Shown here in pieces: positions 1 through 5,395 of a DNA stretch of 5,470 nucleotides. The DNA is taken from the NCBI GenBank assembly GCA_003158355.1, contig PMIV01000196.1, positions 1 to 5,470 of the forward strand. The letters run 5' to 3'. Each line of letters opens with the position of its first letter. The first letter of the stretch is position 1. Made by a program: the position numbers and the translations under genes. Source of the DNA: Anaerolineaceae bacterium. Its GTDB lineage: Bacteria > Chloroflexota > Anaerolineae > Anaerolineales > Anaerolineaceae. The notes below the pieces were generated by a model, which saw only the letters and a list, made by a program, of their open reading frames with translations, made no database searches and was not told the origin of the DNA.

Positions 1-1
1 C

Positions 2-1012
2 ATGATGTTTATCATGAATGTTACAACTGTGTTGATCGTGTGGGTCGGTGCCAAACAAATATCGTCTTTGCAGATTGACGTCGGGAAGATGATGGCGTTT
101 ATGCAGTACGCCATGCAAATTATTATGGCGTTTTTGCTTCTTTCTGTCATGTTTATCTTGATCCCGCGCGCTACAGTTAGCGCAAATAGAATTAAAGAGG
201 TAATTGAAACAGGAACAATAGTCAAAGACAAGAAAAAGGCGGTCCAGCCAAAAGAGGACTTTGTACCGGATATTGAATATCAGAATGTGACTTTCTGCTA
301 TCCGGGAAGCGACAAACCGGTGCTTAAAAATATCAGTTTTAAAGCGAAACACGGAGAAACGACAGCATTTATTGGTGTGACCGGAAGCGGTAAATCGACT
401 TTGATGAATCTACTGGTCCGTTTTTACGACGTCACCGAGGGGCGCATTCTGGTGGATCAAATCGATATTCGCGACATGCGGCGCAGTGATCTACGCAAGA
501 AGATTGGCTATGTTCCCCAAAAGAGTATGCTATTCTCCGGAACGGTTAGATCCAACCTGTTCTACGCAGATAGCAATTCGACCTTCGAAAATATACAACG
601 TGCTGCACATATTGCGCAAGCGGAGGAATTTATCTCCACAATGCCCGAAGGATACGATGCGCCGATTGCTCAGGGAGGATCAAATTTATCGGGCGGACAG
701 AAACAGAGGATGTCCATCGCGAGGGCTCTGGTTAAAAATGCACCTATTTACATTTTTGACGATTGCTTTTCAGCCCTGGATATGAAAACCGATGCTGCTT
801 TGCGCGATGCGCTGCACCAGAATATGGGAGAAAGTACCTTGTTGATCGTTGCGCAGCGCGTGGGCACCATTATTTCTGCAGACCAGATCATCGTGCTCGA
901 AAACGGCGAAATCGTTGGACGTGGAACACATCACGAGCTCCTTCGCAGTTGTGAAATTTATCACGAAATAGCTTTGTCGCAACTTTCGGAGGATGAACTT
1001 GAACAGTCCTAG
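2..1012 (+). CDS. ABC exporter half-transporter, degenerate-site subunit (5'-truncated)
   Basis: This is the C-terminal part of a fused permease-ATPase of the multidrug/lipid exporter type. The gene starts left of the window, and about 240 residues are missing compared with the usual 570-600. Residues 1-60 hold the last membrane helices. The ATPase domain spans about 90-330: Walker A GVTGSGKST (125-133), Q-loop Gln173, signature LSGGQ (229-233), Walker B ending IFDD (251-254), D-loop SALD (257-260). Two key residues are changed: the catalytic Glu after Walker B is Asp254, and the switch His is Gln285 (AQR for AHR). This pattern marks the degenerate-site subunit of heterodimeric exporters such as TM287/288, LmrCD and BmrCD. 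The partner gene follows with a 20-base overlap, so the two are probably co-translated and form one pump in the cytoplasmic membrane. The substrate cannot be read from the sequence. The family assignment is firm and the subunit role is inferred from the residues. Confidence 0.95.
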   Translation: MMFIMNVTTVLIVWVGAKQISSLQIDVGKMMAFMQYAMQIIMAFLLLSVMFILIPRATVSANRIKEVIETGTIVKDKKKAVQPKEDFVPDIEYQNVTFCYPGSDKPVLKNISFKAKHGETTAFIGVTGSGKSTLMNLLVRFYDVTEGRILVDQIDIRDMRRSDLRKKIGYVPQKSMLFSGTVRSNLFYADSNSTFENIQRAAHIAQAEEFISTMPEGYDAPIAQGGSNLSGGQKQRMSIARALVKNAPIYIFDDCFSALDMKTDAALRDALHQNMGESTLLIVAQRVGTIISADQIIVLENGEIVGRGTHHELLRSCEIYHEIALSQLSEDELEQS

Positions 1013-2813
1013 GTTCAATTTAAATTCTCAGGGTGCAAAGGCAAAGGATTCGCGTAAGACGCTGCGAACGCTTATGCATTATCTGGACCCCTATCGGACG
1101 AAGATCATCATCGTGATCATCTTTGCCGCATTATCATCTGCATTCTCCATCGTGGGCCCGAAGCTGCTGGGTCATGTAACCACCAAGCTGGCCGATGGAT
1201 TGGTCGCCTACTACATGCGCACCGGCCTGTACATGGATTTTGCTTATATGGGCAGGCTGATCGTGCTCCTGATCATCTTATATACTGTCTCCATGGGATT
1301 TTCTTACGCACAAGCTTTCATCATGTCCAAGGTTACCATGGATGTCACCTACAACCTGCGCAAGGAAATCGACCAAAAAATCAGCCGCCTGCCACTCAAA
1401 TATTACGATACCACCACTCACGGTGAGGTGCTGTCGCGCATAACAAATGATATCGATTTGATCAGCCAGTCGCTGAACCAAAGCCTTTCTCAACTGATTA
1501 CCTCGGTAGCCACCATCATCGGCGTTCTGGCGATGATGTTAAGCATAAACTTATTGATGACTGCGACAGCGGTTTTTATGGTGTCTTTGTCTTTTGGGCT
1601 TGTCGGTGCGATTGTCAAAACATCCCAAAAATTCTTCAGGTCGCTACAGTCATCGCTCGGGAATATGAACGGACACGTGGAAGAGATGTACGGCGGACAT
1701 GCAATTGTCCAGGCATTCAATCGACAAGATGATTCCATAAAACGGTTTGATACGATCAACGGCGTCCTTTGCGAAAATGCATGGAAATCGCAATTCTTTA
1801 CAAGTATCATGCAGCCACTGATGCAATTCATTGGCAATGCCGGCTACGTCGTCGTATGCATTCTGGGCGGTTATCTGGCTGTGAAAAAGGTAATCGAAAT
1901 TGGGGATATCCAGTCGTTCATCCAGTATATGCGTAACTTCACCGCACCGATCACGCAGCTTGCCTCAATTTCGAACACACTACAGCAGACCATTGCCGCA
2001 GCAGAACGCGTATTCGAATTCCTCGATGAACCGGAGGAAAGCTCAGATAGCAGTCTTGTGTCCATAGGCACAGTAAAGGGTAACATCTCTTTTGAACATG
2101 TTGCTTTTGGCTATGATGCCGATCAGCCAATCATCCATGACTTTTCCACCTCTGTGCATCAAGGAGAAAAGGTAGCAATTGTCGGTCCCACAGGCGCAGG
2201 AAAAACGACTATCGTTAAACTTCTGATGCGTTTTTACGAAATCAATAAAGGCGATATCAAGATAGAGGGACACAGTATTTACGACTACACACGAAAAGAT
2301 TTGCGCTCGATGTTTGGCATGGTCTTGCAGGATACCTGGCTGTATAACGCTTCCGTTCTCAATAATATCCGTTTCGGCACTTTTGATGCGACCCGGGAAC
2401 AGGTCGTTGCAGCAGCAAAGGCCGCCCATTGCGATGATTTCATCCAGACCCTGCCAAAGGGATATGATACCATCATGAACGAAGAATCGGACAATATTTC
2501 ACAGGGGCAGAAGCAATTATTGACGATTGCCCGGGTTATCCTTGCCGATCCGAAGATCCTGATCCTCGATGAAGCCACAAGCTCAATCGATACACGTACT
2601 GAAATATTGATCCAAAAGGCAATGGATGCACTCATGGAAGGCAGGACAAGTTTTATTATTGCACACAGGCTTTCGACGATCAAAAATGCCGACTTGATCC
2701 TTGTATTGAATAATGGAGATATTATTGAGCAGGGGAATCACGTAGATTTGCTTGCGGCGGGCGGATCTTACGCCGAAATGTACAACACCCAATTCAGCAG
2801 AAAGGCAATATAA
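993..2813 (+). CDS. ABC exporter half-transporter, catalytic subunit of the heterodimer
   Basis: This is a complete fused permease-ATPase of 606 residues. Membrane helices are visible near 37-57, 87-107, 165-185, 187-208 and 278-296. The ATPase domain runs from about 362 to the end: Walker A GPTGAGKTT (398-406), Q-loop Gln446, signature ISQGQ (502-506), Walker B ILILDE (522-527) with the catalytic Glu527, D-loop SSID (530-533) and switch His558. The catalytic residues are intact while the signature departs from LSGGQ. This complements the upstream subunit, which has a good signature but a weak Walker B, and so supports a heterodimer with one active and one degenerate ATP site. The start is uncertain. 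The ATG at 993 directly abuts GGAGG (988-992), leaving no spacer, whereas the in-frame TTG at 999 sits 6 bases from it and is the better-spaced start. The adaptor gene follows after one base. The family is certain; the substrate is unknown. Confidence 0.96.
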   Translation: MNLNSPRFNLNSQGAKAKDSRKTLRTLMHYLDPYRTKIIIVIIFAALSSAFSIVGPKLLGHVTTKLADGLVAYYMRTGLYMDFAYMGRLIVLLIILYTVSMGFSYAQAFIMSKVTMDVTYNLRKEIDQKISRLPLKYYDTTTHGEVLSRITNDIDLISQSLNQSLSQLITSVATIIGVLAMMLSINLLMTATAVFMVSLSFGLVGAIVKTSQKFFRSLQSSLGNMNGHVEEMYGGHAIVQAFNRQDDSIKRFDTINGVLCENAWKSQFFTSIMQPLMQFIGNAGYVVVCILGGYLAVKKVIEIGDIQSFIQYMRNFTAPITQLASISNTLQQTIAAAERVFEFLDEPEESSDSSLVSIGTVKGNISFEHVAFGYDADQPIIHDFSTSVHQGEKVAIVGPTGAGKTTIVKLLMRFYEINKGDIKIEGHSIYDYTRKDLRSMFGMVLQDTWLYNASVLNNIRFGTFDATREQVVAAAKAAHCDDFIQTLPKGYDTIMNEESDNISQGQKQLLTIARVILADPKILILDEATSSIDTRTEILIQKAMDALMEGRTSFIIAHRLSTIKNADLILVLNNGDIIEQGNHVDLLAAGGSYAEMYNTQFSRKAI

Positions 2814-2814
2814 A

Positions 2815-3504
2815 ATGGCAAATAATAGCGAAACAGATGAATATGAAGAGGATTTCACACCCAAAACAGCAAAACGGAAGATCAGTAAAACAACAATCAT
2901 CCTTGCCGCTGTTGTAATTCTCCTTGCCGCTCTGGGTATTGCAGGATATTTTATTTATCAGGGAACTTATTATTACCAGACCGATAACGCTAAAGTGGAT
3001 GCAGCAATTTACCAGCTTACCGCAAACGCAAATGGAAAACTGATAAAAATGGATGCCTTTCAAGGCGAAGAGGTAAAATCCGGACAAATGCTTGCCGAAG
3101 TACAGAACGGCCCGATCATCAGGTCACCGGTTGACGGCACCGTGGCTAACGTTAATTTGCAAACAGGAGACTACGTTTCCAGCACGAATGTCTTATTAGT
3201 TGTGGTGCAGACATCGGATGTGTATATAACCGCGAATGTAGAAGAAACAAATATATTAAAAATTCATCAGGGGCAAAGCGTCTCAGTCTCGCTGGATGCA
3301 TACGGTACAAGTTTTGCCGGTTATGTAGACGAAGTCAATACGTTGACTCAGACCAAACTTACCGGTTCACAAACGAGTTATACAACTTCGGGTACATATA
3401 CCAAGGTCACCCAATTGATCCCCGTCAAGATCAAACTGATCGGTGACGTGGACCTGGCAGATATCATTGGCACGAACGCCACGGTAAAAATCAGGATCAA
3501 GTGA
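2815..3504 (+). CDS. Small HlyD/EmrA-like membrane-fusion (adaptor) protein without hairpin
   Basis: The protein has 229 residues. A charged cytoplasmic tail (1-25) precedes one membrane segment (about 26-48), so the rest should lie outside the membrane. After it comes YYYQTDNAKVDA (52-63), which resembles the EmrA/HlyD entry strand (TDDAYV type). Two lipoyl half-motifs follow (about 66-97 and 99-133, the second with RSPVDGTV) and are joined directly. The coiled-coil hairpin that normally separates them is absent, and the length is well below the usual 350-400. A beta-barrel stretch follows (about 134-175), then a Thr/Ser/Gln-rich linker (176-196) and a final strand region. An ATG lies 1 base after the previous stop with AGAAAGG at 2799-2805; longer reading upstream would overlap the ABC gene and adds nothing family-like. 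The position indicates it assists the ABC pair. Lack of the hairpin argues against TolC docking and suits a monoderm cell. Adaptor fold is confident, partner inferred. Confidence 0.88.
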   Translation: MANNSETDEYEEDFTPKTAKRKISKTTIILAAVVILLAALGIAGYFIYQGTYYYQTDNAKVDAAIYQLTANANGKLIKMDAFQGEEVKSGQMLAEVQNGPIIRSPVDGTVANVNLQTGDYVSSTNVLLVVVQTSDVYITANVEETNILKIHQGQSVSVSLDAYGTSFAGYVDEVNTLTQTKLTGSQTSYTTSGTYTKVTQLIPVKIKLIGDVDLADIIGTNATVKIRIK

Positions 3505-3508
3505 TTTT

Positions 3509-3549
3509 TACCAGCCAGGCGGGCAACAGCCTGTAGGGTAGCCATTTTT
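3509..3549 (+). terminator. Possible intrinsic terminator of the export operon
   Basis: Just after the adaptor stop, TACC (3509-3512) can pair with GGTA (3537-3540), and CAGGC (3516-3520) with GCCTG (3529-3533), across a 3x3 internal loop and an 8-base apical loop. Five T residues follow at 3545-3549. The stem is interrupted and the T-run begins 4 bases after it, so this is a moderate candidate. It is in the right place to end the operon. Confidence 0.4.
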
Positions 3550-3630
3550 AACAAACACCACTTCTATAATCCTTTTTGCCAGATAAAACTTGAACTTTTG
3601 ACGAACCAGTGGCCAAGATAACTGTTTTCG

Positions 3631-3648
3631 ACCGCAAACTACCGCAAA
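3631..3648. repeat. Tandem 8-base repeat ACCGCAAA with 10-base period
   Basis: ACCGCAAA occurs at 3631-3638 and again at 3641-3648, separated by CT, which is one helical turn apart. It lies in the 279-base gene-free stretch between the adaptor and the antitoxin. CGACCG (3629-3634) and CGGTCG (3669-3674) are also complementary around it. Side-by-side sites one turn apart are common for DNA-binding proteins, but no factor is known here. The rest of 3550-3718 shows no supportable gene. Confidence 0.35.
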
Positions 3649-3718
3649 GGGGAGGACAGCATTCCCTTCGGTCGTAAGTTTAGACCCTTTCTGAATGCAT
3701 CACTTACAATTTTAATTC

Positions 3719-3746
3719 ACACCCCGGCTTGAGAAGGTCAGGGTGT
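3719..3746 (+). other. Inverted repeat ACACCC/GGGTGT around the -35 box
   Basis: ACACCC (3719-3724) is complementary to GGGTGT (3741-3746), with a further CTT/AAG pairing inside. The loop holds the TTGAGA -35 box of the toxin-antitoxin promoter. It could be a weak hairpin in read-through RNA or an operator. Only TTTGTG follows, so it is a poor terminator. Confidence 0.35.
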
Positions 3747-3758
3747 TTGTGCTATACT
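3729..3758 (+). promoter_or_regulatory. Sigma-70-type promoter of the toxin-antitoxin operon
   Basis: TTGAGA (3729-3734) and TATACT (3753-3758) each match the consensus at five of six bases, with an 18-base spacer. A start of transcription near 3765 would give a leader of about 20 bases before the ATG at 3784. The palindrome at 3757-3769 overlaps the -10 box, which suggests repression by the product. Confidence 0.65.
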
Positions 3759-3769
3759 TACAACGTAAG
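3757..3769. promoter_or_regulatory. Palindromic operator candidate CTTAC-AAC-GTAAG
   Basis: CTTAC (3757-3761) and GTAAG (3765-3769) form a perfect inverted repeat with a 3-base spacer, placed on the -10 box and the likely transcription start. Outer arms GTGC (3749-3752) and GCAC (3769-3772) widen the symmetry. Antitoxins of the AbrB/MazE type commonly repress their own operon, so this is the natural binding-site candidate. A second copy of ACTTACAA lies at 3702-3709. Confidence 0.5.
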
Positions 3770-3783
3770 CACAGGAGGTAGGT

Positions 3784-4029
3784 ATGGAACGGCGATTATT
3801 TAAAACTGGAAACAGCGTGGTTCTTTCACTTCCCAAAGAGATCCTCGATGGACTTGGGCTGGCGGATGGAGAAAATGTCTCTCTGGAGTTGGACCGCCAG
3901 AAGAAGCGCGTGATCCTTACGCCTGGAGAAAAACCTCTGGCAGTAGCGGGTGTGGATGAAGATTTTGCTCATCAGGTCAATGAATTTATTGAACATTATC
4001 GCCCTGCCCTGGAAGAATTGGCGAAGTGA
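3784..4029 (+). CDS. AbrB/MazE-type antitoxin
   Basis: An 81-residue protein that should neutralise the Doc toxin encoded next to it and bind the operon promoter. Residues 1-47 match the SpoVT/AbrB swapped-hairpin DNA-binding domain: a basic start, KTGNSVVLSLPKEIL (7-21), then GLADGENVSLEL (25-36) and a closing strand KRVILTP (41-47). Residues 55-81 form an acidic, helix-prone tail (HQVNEFIEHYRPALEEL), which by analogy with MazE and Phd would wrap the toxin. The ATG is well supported by AGGAGGT at 3773-3779, and a strong promoter lies just upstream. The toxin start overlaps the stop by four bases, the usual antitoxin-first order with coupled translation. The classical Doc partner is Phd; an AbrB-fold partner is a known alternative arrangement. 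The domain is secure; the toxin pairing rests on context. Confidence 0.9.
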   Translation: MERRLFKTGNSVVLSLPKEILDGLGLADGENVSLELDRQKKRVILTPGEKPLAVAGVDEDFAHQVNEFIEHYRPALEELAK

Positions 4030-4412
4030 TCCGTTATCTGCTGCCTGAACAAGTGCTATTTATACACAGTCGTCTGATCCAGAGCACGGGTGGTACACAC
4101 GGTGTCCGTGATCTCTCCATGCTGCTTTCTGCTTTGGGTAGACCCCAGGCAACTTTTGATGGTAATGATTTATACGGCGATGTATTTTCTAAAGCAGCCG
4201 CTTTAATGGATTCTCTCATTCGAGATCATCCTTTTGTGGATGGAAATAAACGGACAGGTATTGCGGCTGCTGCTCTTTTTATGCAACTTAATGGTTATTC
4301 TCTGGTGGTTGCAAACGAGGAAATGGCGCGTTTTACCCTGGCATGCGCTCAATCAAAGGTCACACTGGAAGAAATATCGGCCTGGATGCGGCAGTTTTGC
4401 GTTAGAGCATAG
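4026..4412 (+). CDS. doc: Doc-type (death-on-curing, Fic-fold) toxin
   Basis: A 128-residue protein of the Doc branch of the Fic fold, close to the 126 residues of phage P1 Doc. The catalytic motif HPFVDGNKRTG is complete at 68-78: His68, Phe70, Asp72, Asn74, Lys75 and Arg76 all match HxFx(D/N)(A/G)NK(R). An upstream THGVRDLSMLLSALGRP stretch (24-40) is typical of the family. P1 Doc phosphorylates EF-Tu and stops translation; the same activity is likely here but not shown. I see no inhibitory (S/T)xxxE(G/N) helix inside the toxin, which fits control by the separate antitoxin. The start is GTG at 4026, with GTGA overlapping the antitoxin TGA by four bases, so the toxin depends on antitoxin translation. 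The motif is intact, so the toxin looks active rather than decayed. Confidence 0.93.
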   Translation: MIRYLLPEQVLFIHSRLIQSTGGTHGVRDLSMLLSALGRPQATFDGNDLYGDVFSKAAALMDSLIRDHPFVDGNKRTGIAAAALFMQLNGYSLVVANEEMARFTLACAQSKVTLEEISAWMRQFCVRA

Positions 4413-4482
4413 CATTTGCCTGAGCATGCCGGTCGAGTGAAATAATGGGTCGGGAGCAAAATAAATGAGATTCGCCATTGCG

Positions 4483-4510
4483 CCGCTCTCCATTTTGGAG
4501 GTCGGTTTTT
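4483..4510 (+). terminator. Intrinsic terminator after the toxin-antitoxin operon
   Basis: CCG (4483-4485) pairs with CGG (4503-4505). After one mismatch, TCTCC (4487-4491) pairs with GGAGG (4497-4501) with one G-T pair, around an ATTTT loop. Five T residues follow directly (4506-4510). It lies about 70 bases after the toxin stop. The stretch 4413-4482 shows nothing else I can support. Confidence 0.6.
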
Positions 4511-4513
4511 GTT

Positions 4514-4526
4514 ATTATGGCATAAT
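4514..4526. repeat. Palindrome ATTATG-G-CATAAT upstream of the unknown gene
   Basis: ATTATG (4514-4519) and CATAAT (4521-4526) are perfectly complementary around one base, just upstream of the putative promoter. A second small palindrome, AATTG-A-CAATT, lies at 4550-4560 on the likely transcription start. Both are AT-rich and could arise by chance, but their position suits operator sites. Confidence 0.35.
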
Positions 4527-4552
4527 TATAACGTATCAAGATTCCATATAAT
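4524..4552 (+). promoter_or_regulatory. Promoter candidate of the unknown gene, perfect TATAAT
   Basis: TATAAT at 4547-4552 is a perfect -10 box. The -35 region is poor: TAATTA (4524-4529) at 17 bases is the best-spaced hexamer. Transcription would begin near 4559, giving a leader of about 12 bases before the TTG at 4571. The preceding terminator isolates this unit from the toxin-antitoxin operon. Confidence 0.45.
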
Positions 4553-4570
4553 TGACAATTGGGGGACACT

Positions 4571-5155
4571 TTGCAAAACATTTCTTTGATAATCCAATCA
4601 ATTACTCACATTTATATACAAAAAATCCGCCCTTGTGCTGCGGAAGAACTGAGTTGGTTTGCTCAACAGCCTACACTTAAATCGGGGGTTGAATTTTCGG
4701 CACTTGCAATGAATCGCGAAGGTAAGAGATATTCTCATCAGCGAAGGTTGAAAAAGGCGACTCTTGAAAAAGCAAAGGAAATACTTTTAGCTAATCTGGG
4801 TGAATTGAAAAAATCCCAGTCATTTGATGATTTATTTCTATTAATTGAAAAACTTCTTCAGCCAATCAATGGAGCTGGTGAACTTTATATTTATGATACA
4901 GCACTTCGTATTGGTGCAAATATGAATTTGTTACCAACTAAAATATACCTTCATGCAGGAACACGTGTTGGAGCAAGAGCTTTAGGTTTCAATACTAAGT
5001 GTAGAGTTATTGAAAAACAAGACTTGCCACTAGATTTCAAAGATTTGGAGCCACACGAAATCGAAGATGTACTTTGCATTTTCAAATCCGAGTTAGAAAA
5101 GGTAGACCTCAATTCAATAAGAGATAATATACTCGATAAAAGTTGGTGTCGATAA
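4571..5155 (+). CDS. Hypothetical protein of unknown function
   Basis: I do not recognise this gene. Read from the TTG at 4571 it encodes 194 residues. GGGGGA (4561-4566) lies 4 bases before this start and may act as a ribosome site. The TTG at 4559 coincides with the predicted transcription start and would be leaderless, a stop lies at 4553-4555, and the first ATG is at 4712. The protein is soluble, with no signal peptide or membrane helix. It has a basic, helical middle (about 47-81), then a segment GELYIYDTALRIGA (103-116), then LPTKIYLHAGTRVGARALG (121-139), and an acidic C-terminal region. The Gly-x-x-x-Gly-Ala-x-Ala-Leu spacing in the second segment vaguely recalls a helix-hairpin-helix nucleic-acid motif, but this is only an impression. 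Codon use is visibly AT-richer than in the export operon, which hints at transfer. It stands alone between its own promoter and terminator. That it is a real gene is likely; its role is open. Confidence 0.75.
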   Translation: MQNISLIIQSITHIYIQKIRPCAAEELSWFAQQPTLKSGVEFSALAMNREGKRYSHQRRLKKATLEKAKEILLANLGELKKSQSFDDLFLLIEKLLQPINGAGELYIYDTALRIGANMNLLPTKIYLHAGTRVGARALGFNTKCRVIEKQDLPLDFKDLEPHEIEDVLCIFKSELEKVDLNSIRDNILDKSWCR

Positions 5156-5167
5156 AATTAAAAGCCT

Positions 5168-5193
5168 CCTGCTAAGTTGGAAAGCAGGTTTTT
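5168..5193 (+). terminator. Intrinsic terminator of the unknown gene
   Basis: CCTGCT (5168-5173) is perfectly complementary to AGCAGG (5183-5188) around a 9-base loop, and five T residues follow at once (5189-5193). A-rich sequence precedes the stem. It begins 13 bases after the stop codon, exactly where a terminator is expected. Confidence 0.8.
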
Positions 5194-5216
5194 ATTGCAT
5201 TGTTAAGGGGGATGGC

Positions 5217-5222
5217 TATAAT
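5217..5222 (+). promoter_or_regulatory. Isolated TATAAT box with weak -35
   Basis: A perfect TATAAT follows the terminator of the unknown gene, with TTGCAT (5195-5200) 16 bases upstream. No plus-strand gene follows in the window, so this may be chance or the promoter of an unseen transcript. Confidence 0.2.
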
Positions 5223-5260
5223 GGTTGGTATGGGGAGAAAAGAAATACCTTCTTCATGAT

Positions 5261-5395
5261 CTAAAAATGGTGCGTTCAAAAACAAACGCACCCACTGGCA
5301 TCCCCCCGCGGCAATCATTCCAACCCTCTCACACCTATCCTGCGCGTGCCAAGTCGTATGTACGGGTTTACGTTTAGACCAGTGCCCCGTCAAAC
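5261..5395 (-). ncRNA. Candidate structured RNA with terminal hairpin (unassigned)
   Basis: No convincing protein gene lies here. On the minus strand a visibly GC-rich block (about 5386 to 5286) stands between AT-rich flanks. Long-range complementarity is present: CACTGG (5293-5298) with CCAGTG (5379-5384), or alternatively TGGCA (5296-5300) with TGCCA (5347-5351) stacked on CGCG (5307-5310) with CGCG (5343-5346), leaving a 6-base bulge. The two options share bases 5296-5298 and exclude each other. The block ends in a terminator-like hairpin and T-run. A 73-codon minus-strand frame from a TTG at 5393 crosses it, but it has no ribosome site, resembles no family I know and runs through the hairpin, so I prefer RNA. 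The 5' end is not defined; I place it near the conserved-looking GTTTGACGGGGC. No RNA family is recognised. Confidence 0.35.
5263..5292 (-). terminator. Minus-strand intrinsic terminator
   Basis: GGTGCGTT (5269-5276) and AACGCACC (5285-5292) form a perfect 8-base stem with an 8-base loop. Read on the minus strand it is followed by ATTTTTAG (T-run at 5267-5263). On the plus strand no T-run follows, so the terminator points left and implies a minus-strand transcript coming from beyond 5293. Confidence 0.65.

Noticed and set aside
1490..1837. Open minus-strand frame of 115 codons inside the second ABC gene
   Set aside because: It lies wholly within a well-supported ABC exporter gene and shows no domain or start signal.
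2752..2814. Longer start for the adaptor protein
   Set aside because: The 21 extra residues overlap the ABC gene in another frame, lack a ribosome site and are not adaptor-like. The ATG at 2815 has AGAAAGG at a suitable distance.
3565..3570. TATAAT as a promoter
   Set aside because: No usable -35 hexamer lies at the right distance and no gene follows closely.
3505..3783. CRISPR array or tRNA gene in the intergenic region
   Set aside because: No regularly spaced repeats of CRISPR length and no cloverleaf were found. Only short repeats and the promoter are present.
4234..4440. Plus-strand frame of 68 codons overlapping the toxin gene
   Set aside because: It is a shifted reading of the Doc gene, whose own frame has the complete catalytic motif.
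5172..5393. Minus-strand frame of 73 codons as a protein gene
   Set aside because: It starts at TTG without a ribosome site, runs through the terminator-like hairpin and the end of the opposite terminator, and resembles no family I know. An RNA or non-coding reading fits better.
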